NCBI GenBank assembly: GCA_025403435.1
Contig: CM046339.1
Span: 6,098,981-6,162,980 of the forward strand
Reading direction: 5' to 3'
Origin: Artocarpus heterophyllus
Taxonomy: Eukaryota; Streptophyta; Magnoliopsida; Rosales; Moraceae
DNA: 64,000 nucleotides
Of this stretch, positions 1 through 10,734 are shown one piece after another. The notes below the pieces were generated by a model. It did not search any database, was not told the DNA's origin, and saw only the letters and a list, made by a program, of their open reading frames with translations. The translations under genes and the position numbers were made by a program. The first letter of the stretch is position 1. Each line of letters begins with the position of its first letter.

Positions 1-444
1 GATTTTCAATCCTGTCTGGATTCTAGGAAATCAACTTCGAGGTTTGTGTTTACTCTGTGTGGCGGTGCCATCAGTTGGAGAAGTACGAAGTAAGATTGCA
101 CTTCGGATTCAACGATGGAGGCGTTGTATGTGGCGGCTAGTGATGCTTCAAAAGAAGTAGTGTGGCTCCGCAAGTTCCTTGGGGATCTTGAGGTAGTTCC
201 TGGTATGCATAAAGCGGTATCACTGTATTATGATAACAGTGCGGCGGTAGCTAATGCTAAGGAATCAAGATTTCACAAGAAGAGTAAGCATATTGATCGG
301 AAATATCATGTGATAAAGGACTTTGTCGAGGGCGAGCATGTCATGGTGTGCAAGATCGCGTCAGAGGACAATTTAGCTGATCCATTTACAAAGACACTTA
401 CTGGGAGAGTCTTCGAGAGGCATGTGGAAGCTATGGGGATGTGA
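1..444 (+). pseudogene. Ty1/copia RNase H, 3' end of pol (left family C copy)
   Basis: This is the last part of a copia polyprotein, the RNase H domain that removes the RNA strand of the RNA/DNA hybrid during reverse transcription. Frame 1 is open from base 1, apart from a TAA at 91-93 where the right-hand copy of the family (60681-61073, - strand) reads CAA. The segment holds the usual copia RNase H landmarks: a GGAISWRS-like strand, MEA.YVAASDASKE, and DNSAAVANAKE followed by HIDRKYH. It ends with TGA at 442-444, about 40 bp before the LTR. The glutamine-to-stop change makes it a pseudogene. The upstream pol and gag lie outside the window. Confidence 0.9.
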
Positions 445-471
445 AATTTACTGTATTTACTCACTTAGTGC

Positions 472-482
472 AAGTGGAAGAT
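472..482 (+). promoter_or_regulatory. Polypurine tract of left copia element
   Basis: A purine-rich run (AAGTGGAAGAT) directly abuts the LTR start TGTTAGACATG. The right-hand copy has the matching AAGTGGGAGAT in the same place. It would prime plus-strand DNA synthesis. Confidence 0.75.
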
Positions 483-1920
483 TGTTAGACATGTATGCCC
501 TAAGGAGTAAAAATGTAATACGTTTTTTGGAGACATTTTTATCAATAAAGAATTTATTCATTTATATATACCAAATCTTGTCCTCTTTACGTCCATATTT
601 GTTGAATGTATGTTAAGCAAACAGTAGTCTGACACTGTCGGTCTAAACCTTAAGAATTGGGCATATGATGGGATGATTAAGCGAAAGACATGATTCTTAA
701 GGTGATGGTCTAAAACATATGATCCGCAATCGAGGGAATAAATTTGGGCGCTTTATTCATGTAAAGATTGTTATGTTGTCTATATCCCTTATGGGAGATG
801 GTTTGTCTTGACCATCAGAGTTGGACTCCATGAATAGAAACATTGGCACGTTGTCATAGGTGACGATGTGTTGGATCGGGACATAAAGTGAATTGATTTG
901 GATTAATAATTCTGTCTTGGCAAATCGATTCACTTTAGACAGTCATTTGTATTGTATCTTAATCCTGAGATGAATAGTGGGTCCGTTATATCGACTTGTG
1001 TCTTTTGATGTGCCAAAGGGTGACAACCACATCTCAATATTGGTATGCATGCTGGTACATTGGAGGCATGACTCTTGATAGCGTAGACTTGTTAATCATA
1101 GATATGGAATCCATTGCTCCTCTTTAGGAGTAGTGATATCCTCTTATATGCGTTGTCCTGTAATTGAAAAACTGGAGCGCTCAACCATTTGGATACAAAA
1201 GTGTAACCGAATGGTATACTATCTTTGGATGGTAAGTTTTCTAATGGTAAGACAATGAAACGTAAGATAAAAATAACCAGGAAGGTAAGACAGAACTTGT
1301 CCTTAAGCCGATTATGGATTATCATATGGGGATACAATACACTATGATATGTCATGGTGACTTAGCTATACGAGCTTCGTAATTCTATAAAGTTTGAGAG
1401 TGCAGCTCCAAGCTTTTAGTGGAGTAGCGTTGGAGTTGATAATTGTGAAATGTATATCTGGGATATTGGGTTTCATAATTATCATGAGCTTGAACTTTAT
1501 AGGTCCATTTTGGTCCCCTTTGCTAGCTCACAAAGTCCTGTAACAACACGACGTGCTTTTCCAGTAATTGGTGACTTATATCGGACTTATCAGATTCGTT
1601 TAAAATTTGGAAGAATTGAATAATTCATGTTTGTTTATCGGTTGAATTAATTTTGTAAGAAATTAGTTCAAGATAAACTTGTTGAATTATTGCAATCAGA
1701 TAATTCTTGTCTGTTAATAGGTTGTTTTAATTTTAGACAAATTAGATCAAGATAAACTTGTAGAATTATTGTGAATTGATTTATTTTCTTAGAGATTATC
1801 TTGATAAAGTTTGTTTTGATTACATAACTTCTCTATTGGGTTATTTGAATCAAAACTGAGACTTTATCCTTTAGAATCTCGGGTGAAAAATAAAAGATTT
1901 GCGGAGGATTTTTCTCAGGA

Positions 1921-1999
1921 GTTTGGCCTGCCGAATGACGTGTTTGGCCTGCCGATGGGGCCTGTTTGGCCTACCGATCAGGCTGTTCAGCCTGCCGAT
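1921..1999 (+). repeat. Four-copy GC-rich tandem repeat in copia U3
   Basis: Four copies of a GTTTGGCCTGCCGA-like unit lie about 21 bp apart (near 1921, 1942, 1963 and 1984), upstream of the TATA box. Repeats at this position in an LTR are often enhancer-like; that role is an inference. A weaker GGCATGCCGA-like set lies on the other strand in the older LTR near 8247-8300. Confidence 0.75.
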
Positions 2000-2116
2000 T
2001 AGCAAGAGATAAGATTACCCTTTTTCACTCAGATCTTATCAGATATTGATCCGAACTTGATTATGTTTCGAGTTTTTGAGACCTAATCTGATAAGGACTG
2101 ACCTCTGGACCAATGG

Positions 2117-2126
2117 CTATATAAAG
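2117..2126 (+). promoter_or_regulatory. TATA box of copia LTR
   Basis: CTATATAAAG lies about 390 bp before the LTR end. The aligned site in the right-hand LTR is GGTATAAAAAG (- strand, near 59631-59642). Confidence 0.6.
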
Positions 2127-2516
2127 GGAGTGAGTCTCATGATTTACTTAGATCAATTGAGAGATTAAGAGTGATACTCTTCTAGTGAGCACCTGAAAAC
2201 TCCCTGAGAGCTTTTGTTCACAAATCATGAACACTAGCTTTGGGTTGTCTCTATTGGTTGGAAGGAGAGTCACCGGTGGAAGAGCTGTACGTGTGAGCCC
2301 ACACTCACTTCGGTTGTGGATAGAGAATAACAAAGAAGACCAGTTGGTTGAGGCTCTTCTGGAACGTTACTTCTCTACACAGGTTACGAAGGTTCTTCGA
2401 CATACAGAGGTCAGTAAGATCTGTCTAATTTATACGTATAACATGTCAAACTTGTGTTTTGGAAAATGCTCTGATGAAAAATTTTTAAAATTCCGCTACG
2501 CACGGCGTTTCCAACA

Positions 2517-3022
2517 TTCGATGGTCTTTACTTCATGAAAAATTGGTTCAAGAAATTGTGGCGCCAAAACCATTTGCGAGATGCGGTCGGGAGGTAGGTG
2601 CAGCCACTCTAGCAGTATCAAAGCTGGGCAATAGTGGACAGTTGAGGAGGGTCAATTCACTCTAGATCAGCGTCGATCTTGGGTTGGACATTTGCCTTAA
2701 AAGCGGTGGATCTAGCATAGTGGAGAGGGACACGAAGAGAGAGAGAGATAAAGAGAGCATGCAGGAAGGAAGGAAGAGAGACTGACTTAGCAGTAGGTCT
2801 AAGAAGAAGAAGAAGAAGAAGAAGAAAAAGAAGAAGGAGAAGAAGAAGATGTTGGAGAGAAGAGACAACAGAGGGGGTGGCCAAAGAACAAGAGGACAAG
2901 AGGAGAGAGATGACGTGGGTTGATGGGGTGGGATTGGCTGGTGCCGAAAGGGCCGGGAGGGGGGAAGAGGATGATGGGCAGCTGGTCTAGGATAGGCGAT
3001 TGTCTTTTTTGGGGGGTGGGGG
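2517..3022. other. Unassigned purine-rich stretch
   Basis: No gene or known element end is visible. The left half has ordinary composition. From about 2700 the + strand is strongly purine-rich (GAGAGA, GGAAGGAAGG, AAG repeats) and it ends in a G-run (GGGGGGTGGGGG). The - strand ORFs here are low-complexity artefacts rich in Leu, Phe and Pro. It could be non-coding internal sequence of an LTR element, since the next feature starts with a copia-type LTR end, but I cannot show this. Confidence 0.4.
2801..2850 (+). repeat. (AAG)n microsatellite
   Basis: An imperfect AAG/GAA trinucleotide run of about 50 bp within the purine-rich block. Confidence 0.85.
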
Positions 3023-4885
3023 TGTTGGAACACGAGGACGCAGCAAATTTTAAAACTTTTTAGCTAAAACGTTTTTCTAAAAACAAGTTAGATGCACTAT
3101 ATAAATAAATTAATAAAAGCTTTTCGTAACTCTTAGTAGAACAAAAATACCATAGGAACTGCTATGAGAGAAATCTACAGGAAGACCTACATCCAATTGA
3201 ACATTCTTGATACGAACCACGCCAAGAGCTGACGCGACCCTAACCGAAGTTGGTTTCCAAGATCAAATTTCTAACCGGTTTTGGATGGAACCGCGACCCG
3301 ATGCCCAACAAGAAGCACGAACCTTGGTATGTGCGGACGCCACAATCAGCTATGGAGAGACTGATTGATAAGTCTTGGTAAGTGAGGACGCCACAATCAG
3401 CTATGGATGGACTGATTGATAAGTCTATGAACGCCACGGAAATTTCCGATAAGTTCGAATAGTTCGTTTAGGAACTAAAGAGAATTAAACCTCAAAATTA
3501 TGTGTTATTACTTGTCTCCATTGATTGAAATTCGTTACAATTATATAGGGGTTCCTATGCGAATTTTCAGCCCCTAATTCCCATGGAAATTTCGGGAAAC
3601 TCATTTAACAAAAGTCAAATCTAGACTAAATAAGGAAAGTTCCCTTAATGGCTTAAAAGCCTTACAATAATAGAAATACCAGAAACGGAAAAAAGGAAAC
3701 TAGACATTAAAAGGTCAAAACTGATTCTTCTCGCCATGTGTCGCCTCAAAATGGGAAAGTAACTGAAATGGAAATTACTCAATCCCTTCTATAGCTTGAG
3801 TCACGCATTTATTGGTGTGGTTGTCGCATGCAATTCCCTCAATGGGCCTCCATGCAATAGCTTGAGCCCAAGTTGCTTGAATCAGCCCAATAAGTGTTTC
3901 TTTAAATTTCTTCGCACGAGCTCTCGTAACCGGACCAATGGGAACTTGAATTGGATCTGAATATGTCTCCCACGTGCTCTTGCTTGTGCTAGTGATGTCC
4001 TCATCAATTCTTGCTATTCTTTTTACATGATTGGAGTGTAAGTGGTCGCGTATCATTCAGTCTTTCATCAAGTAACCTCTTCTTCTAACCACTTAAGAAA
4101 GCCAAAGCTAAGATTCAGGATGTTGAACAAGATCTCTATGGGAGTTTCAGAGTCGTCCCAATAAAATACGCTTCCCTAAATCTCTTAAGTGATCTAAGAA
4201 ACAATAGAAAAATTTTCCCTTTTATAAAGAGGTCAAATTGGGGCTAGTCTTTATCACATATGGCCTCAAAATTCGAGTTAGAGTCAAATTCGGAGCTACA
4301 AGTGTGAAATGCATTTGCTAAAAAAGCAAGCGCTTTTTTAGCTTCTCAGACTTATCTGATTCACCCGATTTGATCCGATTGGATAAATTTTATCTTATTT
4401 GACTCAGGTATCCTTCATAGAGCCTCAGTTTTTATTCAAATAACTCAATAGAGAAGTTATCTAACCAAAACAATCATATATAGACAATCCCATAAAAAAT
4501 AAACTCTTTCTCAAATAAATTCAAAATGTTTTTTTGAATTAATTTATAAAATTAATTCAACCAATAAATTAACATAACTTATTAAATCCAATCAATCGAA
4601 TTTTAGCCAATCTAATAAATAACATAAGTTATCAATCTGTAGGAAAAACATATCGTATCGTTATAGAAAATATTATGAGCTAGTAAAAGGGACCCGATGG
4701 ACATATGTAAATCAAGCTTCTATAATTATAAAATAATATATTTCAGCATGTATATTTTGTAATTATCAACTATAAAACTATTCCACTGAAAGCTTTAAGC
4801 TGTATTGTTAAACTGTATATAAATTACAAAACTCCAATAAGTTTATCATCTATGACATATCATAATGTGTGTAGAATCCCTTGTA
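3023..4885 (-). mobile_element. Old copia-type LTR remnant, split by a solo LTR
   Basis: The left end TGTTGGAACACG followed by GCAGCAAATTTTAAAA resembles the outer end of the - strand copia LTR at 59236 and aligns better with the old LTR at 7766. Shared blocks continue after the solo LTR insertion (3208-4006): the Arg/Leu-like splice of GGGAGTTTCAGAG, the ATTATGAGCTAG block near 4670 and the GACATATCATAATGTGT block near 4855. Similarity to the 7766 copy stops near 4885, so roughly the last 500 bp of the LTR is missing. It carries no coding capacity. The family is related to family C but clearly more diverged. Confidence 0.65.
3208..4006 (-). mobile_element. Solo LTR of gypsy family A
   Basis: On the - strand it runs from TGATGAGGACATC to CGTGGTTCGTATCA, 799 bp. 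It is flanked by a perfect 5-bp target duplication ATTCT (3203-3207 and 4007-4011). No internal region follows, so it is a solo LTR left by recombination between the two LTRs of a full element. It has the 51-bp tandem duplication near its U5 end. The LTR-borne reading frame for the polyprotein C-terminus (- strand, within 3775-4006) is still open. It lies inside an older copia LTR, which gives the relative age. Confidence 0.93.
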
Positions 4886-7765
4886 TATTTCGTAACTAAT
4901 ATGGAATTTTAACTTTAAATAACAATAATCTGAAGCATTTGATTTATTATATCTTTTCTCATAAATAGCAAGCACTTCTACTATTTTTATAAGTCAACCT
5001 AAAGCTACAATATAGTAAGCTATAATATAGAAAGGGTTTTCCTATAAAAACTAGAAAAATAATCATCTCTCACTAATGACTTAGTGAACTAATTATGAAA
5101 ATTATAACCGTTATCATATAATTATAATTAACCAAATTTTAAGATAGAAAAAATAATAAAAAATAAAATCAATATATTTTAATGGAATAAATTATTGCAT
5201 TAGTTTCGATAGAACCTCATCTTATAAATACTTTGAGAATACACTATGCCATACTCTGTTAATAATAAATCAAGCATTACCAAGTATTTACCATGCTAGT
5301 TCATATCTATCATATAGCATAAACTCAACTTAATAAACAGACATGATTTCAGTATTATTAATATTAATTATGCAATACAATTAAATTATATAAAGAAAGC
5401 ATGACTAAATTTATGTAAGAATTGGACAGCATAACAACACTAACAATATCGACTAAAAACATGGAAAATATAATTTATTTCATAAAAATATAAATATTAC
5501 AAAGAAGATATAGAGTTAAAAATCATATCATCATACTATACATACAAGATTATCTATCTATCTTACCAGACTCTCTACACTAATATAGGCATTATTTTAA
5601 TATTTTTAGCAGGGTCGAAGGAGTGCCTAACAAATTCTCTTCCCAAAAGGGGGTGCTAGCTCAGCAGTTGAAAAAAAAAACGTTAAAGAGGGGTAAAGAG
5701 GCCAAAATTGGCTGTTTAGGTGTGTTGTGAAGGGGGAGGGAACACGATGTTTATAGTGAAAAATTTTCACTATTTAAAATTATTTTAATAATTTCTTTAT
5801 ATTATTTATATTATATTATTTTTTATTTTTTTCCTTTAAGTCACCACCCCACTCACGAGAATCAGCTAATTGATTATAAATTTTTTCTTTTCTTTTCTGC
5901 GTGAGTCAACTAGTTAGTATACAAATTAAGCTTTAAAATCGTGTGCTTTGCCCATACCGGTCGAACGCTTCTAGAGCATTGGATTGCTGACCAAAGATTA
6001 GAGTAATGGCTGGGATCATGCCAACCTGAGCAGGAGTGAGTGCGCTGAAGATGACTGTTGGATTGGTCTTGGTATGCTGATCTAACGGCACCTGAAGTGC
6101 GTGCACGTGGGAAAGGCCGCATGGGATTTGGAGCAATTCTAGAGACTCCCCTAACATACCACAGGACATGTAGTTGGTTGGGATACTTTGGGCGAGGCGA
6201 TCGGACGGTCCTTGTGCTACCATGTGGTATTTCCCTTTTTACTTTTGAATTCTTTTAATTTATTTTGCATTTGAGTTTTGTTTTTGCCCCTATTTGTGTC
6301 ATTTTGTGATGTTTTTCCTCTAGATTTTAAATCTAAAATTAACAATAAAATTAATTATTTTGCCAAAAAGAATTCACAATAATTTTAAAAATATTTATTA
6401 CAATTAAACAAACAAAAATAATTACAAACTTCTAAAATTTCAGTCTTTTTCGGTTTGACATAGATATGATTTTTAAGACTCAAAAATATTTTTAAAAATT
6501 ACTAAAAATATAATAGAATATATATGCAAACTTAAAATACACTATAAAATACATTAAGACTTAAAATAAAATTACTACTAATTATTCTTCTAGTTTTGAT
6601 TATTTGCGACCTAAATACATATTTAATTCATCGAAATGACTCTAAAAATTACTAAAAATATTATTAAACATAAAAATACAATAAAAACATATTTTTAAAG
6701 ACTAAGACACAAAAATACTTATTAACATAAAATTGCTATTAATTAGAGGATTTAGCAAGAAATGTTAATGCAAAATAATAATATTTAACCATAAGAAAAG
6801 TGCATTTTTATAGTCTCATCACACCCCTAACCAACTTATTGCTAGTGCCTAACAATTAAAGAGATAAAATTTTAAATGATTTACTGAATATCACACAATG
6901 CAAACCATTTAACTCTAATTTGACTAACCTAACTAAATAAACTAACAAAACAAAAATTTTATTTGACAATTTATATGCTATTTAACAAAATGTATATAAG
7001 CCAGACTTAGTATAAAAATGGATAATAAATAATTATGAAGTTTCATAAAAAATAAGAATAAAACTGTTATCATATTTTGCTTGAAATCACTCTTATGGGC
7101 AGCAACTCTTTAAATTTATTATTTACAACAATTAGGAATAGAAACTTAAAACAAAAATATTTACAAAAATTGAAACAAATTTTACAACTGTAGATACTGC
7201 AATGTTTGGCTCCCTTAAGTTTCTCCATAACCAATTTAGCGAGCTTAAGATTAGTAACTCTTAGACTAGTTGGCTTAAGGTATTAGGTGTTGAAGCACCC
7301 TTTAAAACTTACTTACTCGAGTTAAAGAGGCTGCAAAACTTAACTTATCTAACTTTTATTCATTCCTTTGCATAATTGTCATCTTCACAAAATAATAAAA
7401 ACTCAAGTATTTATAGCTTTGACTTACCACTATAATTAAGCATTACAGTGTGTGTGTGAAAAGAATGGCTTACAAACACTTTGAAAAATAAACACATAAA
7501 AATATTAAATAAAACCAAAGTTTCAAGAGTCCATAAAGTTAAATATTCAAATAATAGAAAAATGATATTACATTAAAATGAAATTCAAAAAGCAAGACAA
7601 AATAATAACACATTAACTGCTAAGAAACTAATATTTACAAAATATATATTTTTTAATTCTATTACTCACAAAATGAAAAATTTTGACAAAATACACAAAA
7701 TCTGAAGCAAAAATAAAAAATAGACAAAAATTGAAAAAATTTGGCACAATTTCGTACAGCAGTGA
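4886..7765. other. AT-rich, unassigned region
   Basis: About 2.9 kb, very AT-rich outside 5640-6240, with no long ORF. It lies between two old copia-type LTR remnants of the same orientation, so it may be the eroded interior of a non-coding or Tat/Ogre-like element. A stretch near 5610-5660 (GGAGTGCCTAACA followed by CTCTTCCC) and one near 6826-6860 are reminiscent of Ogre/Tat non-coding DNA. This resemblance is from memory and weak. Nothing else could be identified. Confidence 0.35.
5933..6223 (-). other. Coding-like island, 96-residue ORF of unknown function
   Basis: A - strand ORF starts with ATG at 6223 and stops near 5933. It stands out because its GC content is near 50 percent while about 1.5 kb on each side is strongly AT-rich. 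The predicted peptide has ordinary complexity (SDRLAQSIPTNYMSCGM, then NPTVIFSALTPAQVGMIPA, then GQQSNALEAFDRYGQ), with no signal peptide or membrane segment. I do not recognise the family. It may be a captured fragment of a host gene, a remnant of a transposon gag, or chance. No start context, intron or neighbour helps to decide. Confidence 0.3.
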
Positions 7766-9376
7766 TGTTGGAAAACAGTACGTAGCAGAATTTTAAAAAA
7801 TTTTAAATCAAAGTATTTTCCAAAACATGAGTTTGATATGCTAAGTATATAAATTAATGATAGATCTTACTAACCTCTTTTTTGAATTGAAAAGCAACAG
7901 CAATCTGTAAAGAGAAGAATGTCCCAGAAGAGCCTCAATCAACTAGTCTTCTTTGCTACTCTCTATCCACAATCGGAGTGTGGGTAGTCACACATCATAC
8001 AGATTTTCCTCCGCTGACTCTCCTTCTAAGATTCTTATGTTAAACAATAGCTCTTAGGGAGTTTCAGAGTTTCTCTCACTAGAGTACTCACTCTATGCTT
8101 CTTAAATAATATGAATAACTAAGAAAACTCACTCCCTATTTATAGTGGTAAAATTTAGGGTTAAACCTTTTTAGATTTGGTCTCAAACTTCGAGTTTGGA
8201 TCAACTTTTGATGAAAAACATGTCAAAAATGCATATATTGATTATAGCACGTTCGGCATGCCAATTTAGGAGATCGGCGTACCGAACTTACTTCATCGGC
8301 TTGTCAACTGTGCGATAATTTAGAATTCTCAGAATATCTTATTTTCACCCATAAATCTTAGACAAAGCCTTAGTTTTAATTCAAATAACCCATAAAGAAG
8401 TTATCTAATTAAAATAGTCATATATGACAATCCTATAGAAAATAAAATATTATCCAAATAATTCAACATGTTTATTTTGAATTAATTTACAAAATTAATT
8501 CACCCGATAAATTAACATAAATTATTAAATCCAGTATTATCTAATTTCAGCCAATCTAATAATTTAATATAAGTCACCAATATATAGGGAAAACATGCCG
8601 TATCATCACAAGATTATTATGAGCTAGCAAAACAGACTCGATGGACATATATAGATTAGGCTCCTATAATTATAAAATACAATATCCCATATACATATTT
8701 TATAATTATCAACTATAACTCTATTGCACTAAAAGCTTAGAGCTACACTCTTGAACAATATAAAATTACAAAGCGCCAATAAGCTAACCGTCCATGACAT
8801 ATCATAATGTGTCACATCCCTATAGGATATTCATAATTGGCTTAAGGATAAATTCTGTTTCAGCTTCCCAATTATTTTTATCTTACATTTTATTACCACA
8901 CCATTGAAATACTTACTATCCATGGATAGTATACCATTCGGTTACATCAATGTATCAAAATGGTTGACTGCTCTAATCTTCCAATTATAGGATAATGCAT
9001 ATAAGAGAATATCAACTCTACAAAAGAGCTATGGATTCCATATCTATGCATAACGAGTCTATGTGAATTAAGAGTCATGTCTCCAACGTACTAGTATGCA
9101 TACCATCATTAAGTCAGGATGTCACCCTTTGGTATATCAAAAGACATATGTCAAGAATATGGGCCTATTAGTCATTTTAGGATTAAAACACAATAGATAT
9201 GATTGTCTAAAGTGAATTGATTTCAACAAGGGATTATTAACTAAATAAATTCAACTTTTTATCCCGATCCAACACATCATCACTTATGATAATGCACCAA
9301 AATTTCTACTCACAGAGTCATACTCCGATGATCAAGACAAGCCATCTCCTATTAGGGATGTAGACAACATAACAAT
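7766..9376 (-). mobile_element. Old copia-type LTR, truncated by family A insertion
   Basis: The left end is TGTTGGAAAACAGTACG. Blocks in the same order as the - strand LTR at 59236-60666 include the TCTCTATCCACAATCGGAGTG block near 7964, the GATAGTATACCATTCGGTTAC block near 8925 and the AGACAAGCCATCTCC block near 9335. It stops at 9376, where a family A LTR begins. About the last 280 bp of the LTR is absent. It includes a CGGCATGCC/CGGCGTACCGA set near 8250-8290, corresponding to the U3 repeats at 1921-1999. Confidence 0.75.
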
Positions 9377-10192
9377 TGATGAGGATATCGTTAGCACAAG
9401 CAAGAGCACGTGCGATGAGACATATTCAGATCCAATTCAAGTTCCCATTGGTCTGGTTACGAGAGCTTGTGCAAAGAAGTTCAAAGAAATGCTTATTGGG
9501 CTGATTCAAGCAACTTGGACTCAAGCTATTGCATGGAGGCCCATTCAGGGAATTGCATGTGACATCCAGACCAACAAATGCATGATTCAAGTTCTAGAAG
9601 GGACCGAGTAATCATGTTTGCAGAATCAACAAGTGATTAGCACCATATGGCTGCAAATAATCAAGCTATTTTTCATTTTAGTTACTTTCCCGTTTTGAGG
9701 CTACAAGTGGCGAGAAGAGTCAACTATTTACCTATTCATTGTCTATTTTCCTTTTCTTTTCTTTTATTTCATATTATTGTAAGGCTTTTAAGCCATTTAG
9801 GGAACTTACCTTATTTGCTTTAGATTGGGCTTTTTTTTGGTAATTGATTTGTCCGAAATTCATGGGCAATTAGGAGCTGAAAATTCACAAAGGGGAAACC
9901 ACTATATATTGTAACGAATTTCATTCAATGGAGTTTTTTTTTAACACACAATTTGAGGTTTTAATTCTCTTAGGTTCTTTAAACGAACTATTCAAACTTA
10001 TCGGACTATTCCGTGACGTTCATAGACTCATCAATCAGTCCGTCCATAGCTAATTGTGGCGTCCTCACATACCAAGGTTCTTGCTTCATGTTAGGCATCG
10101 GGTCATGGTTCCATTCAAAATCGATTAGGAATTTCGACGTTGGAGACCAATTTTGGTTAGGGTCACATCAGTTCTTGGTAGGGTTCGTATCA
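9377..10192 (+). mobile_element. Family A 5' LTR of element A1 (about 816 bp)
   Basis: It starts TGATGAGGATATC and ends GGTTCGTATCA, with a primer binding site directly behind it. It carries a subtype marker: a block near 9624-9660 (CAACAAGTGATTAGCACC and the bases after it) that is shared only with the - strand LTR at 39801-40579. It has a single copy of the 51-bp U5 unit. The 5 bases before it (ACAAT) are not repeated at any matching right end, so no target duplication can be assigned. Confidence 0.88.
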
Positions 10193-10214
10193 TTTGGTAT
10201 CAGAGTGAGGTTCC
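10193..10214 (+). promoter_or_regulatory. Primer binding site of A1
   Basis: TTTGGTATCAGAGTGAGGTTCC follows the LTR directly. TGGTATCAGAG matches the 3' end of plant initiator-Met tRNA, the usual primer of many plant Ty3/gypsy elements. Confidence 0.8.
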
Positions 10215-10734
10215 AATCAAGTTTTGCTTATCTGTTCCCTTAGTTTATGTTTGTTTCAATTATTCATGAGTCTTGATTTCCATTATCAAAGTCGGATGAA
10301 AAAAAAAAAGACTGGAAACCTTCCCTAATATTTTTTTTAGATTCTTGATATTCATGGTTTAAGGAACCCGAAATTGAATTCCCTGCAAAGGCCAAAAATT
10401 TTTGCCCAAATTTCATTTCTTTTGGGTGTGATTTTCGAAAGCCTAAATTATCTATGCCTGTTATATTCTTATTTCTAATCTGAGCCACCTTGGTAATCTG
10501 TTTGTGAATTATCAAGGAAATTTTGATATTGATTTGACTAGTTTTATAGGAATTGAGTGAGAATTAATGAGTGGAAAAAGGCAAAGAGGCAAGAGCATTA
10601 GAGTGGACAAAAGTAAAAAATATTGAGTGCAAACACGAGTAAAATTGAGTGAACCATTTCACGAGTGAAACACGCAAGGGAGTGTGGTAAGGTCCTTTGC
10701 ATTGTTTCTTACTTTGTTTTGCAAAAAAAAAAAA
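10215..10734 (+). other. 5' leader of A1
   Basis: Non-coding leader between primer site and gag. It aligns with the leaders of A2 and A3 (GAGTGAACCATTTCACGAG, then GGTCCTTTGC). The purine tract typical of the family is nearly lost here. A TTGTTTTGCA run comes just before the gag ATG. Confidence 0.7.

Larger units (their letters stand above)
483..2516 (+). mobile_element. Copia family C 3' LTR, long form (about 2.03 kb)
   Basis: The LTR runs from TGTTAGACATG to TTTCCAACA and follows the polypurine tract, so it is the 3' LTR of the element entering from the left. It matches the - strand LTR at 59236-60666 over its whole length, except for about 600 bp (roughly 1500-2106) that the right copy lacks. 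That extra block holds a GC-rich tandem repeat. A TATA box lies at 2117-2126. The bases just after it (2517-2521, TTCGA) would be the target-site duplication, but the partner copy is outside the window. The ORFs inside it have no recognisable product. Confidence 0.88.

Noticed and set aside
2227..2538. 103-residue ORF near the end of the left copia LTR
   Set aside because: It is R/U5 sequence; the counterpart in the right LTR (59195-59503, - strand) is similar only because the LTR is, and neither resembles a known protein.
2657..3033. Overlapping - strand ORFs of 80 and 123 residues rich in Leu, Phe and Pro
   Set aside because: They are translations of the AAG microsatellite and G-runs; low complexity with no domain.
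4317..4343. Hairpin GCTAAAAAAAGC / GCTTTTTTAGC as terminator or regulatory element
   Set aside because: Imperfect arms in AT-rich decayed LTR DNA; no counterpart in the related LTRs at 7766 or 59236.
5645..5670. tRNA-like start (GGGGGTGCTAGCTCAGCAGTTG) suggesting a tRNA gene or SINE head
   Set aside because: It resembles an A box, but a poly-A run follows directly, there is no B box or acceptor-stem partner, and no cloverleaf can be drawn.
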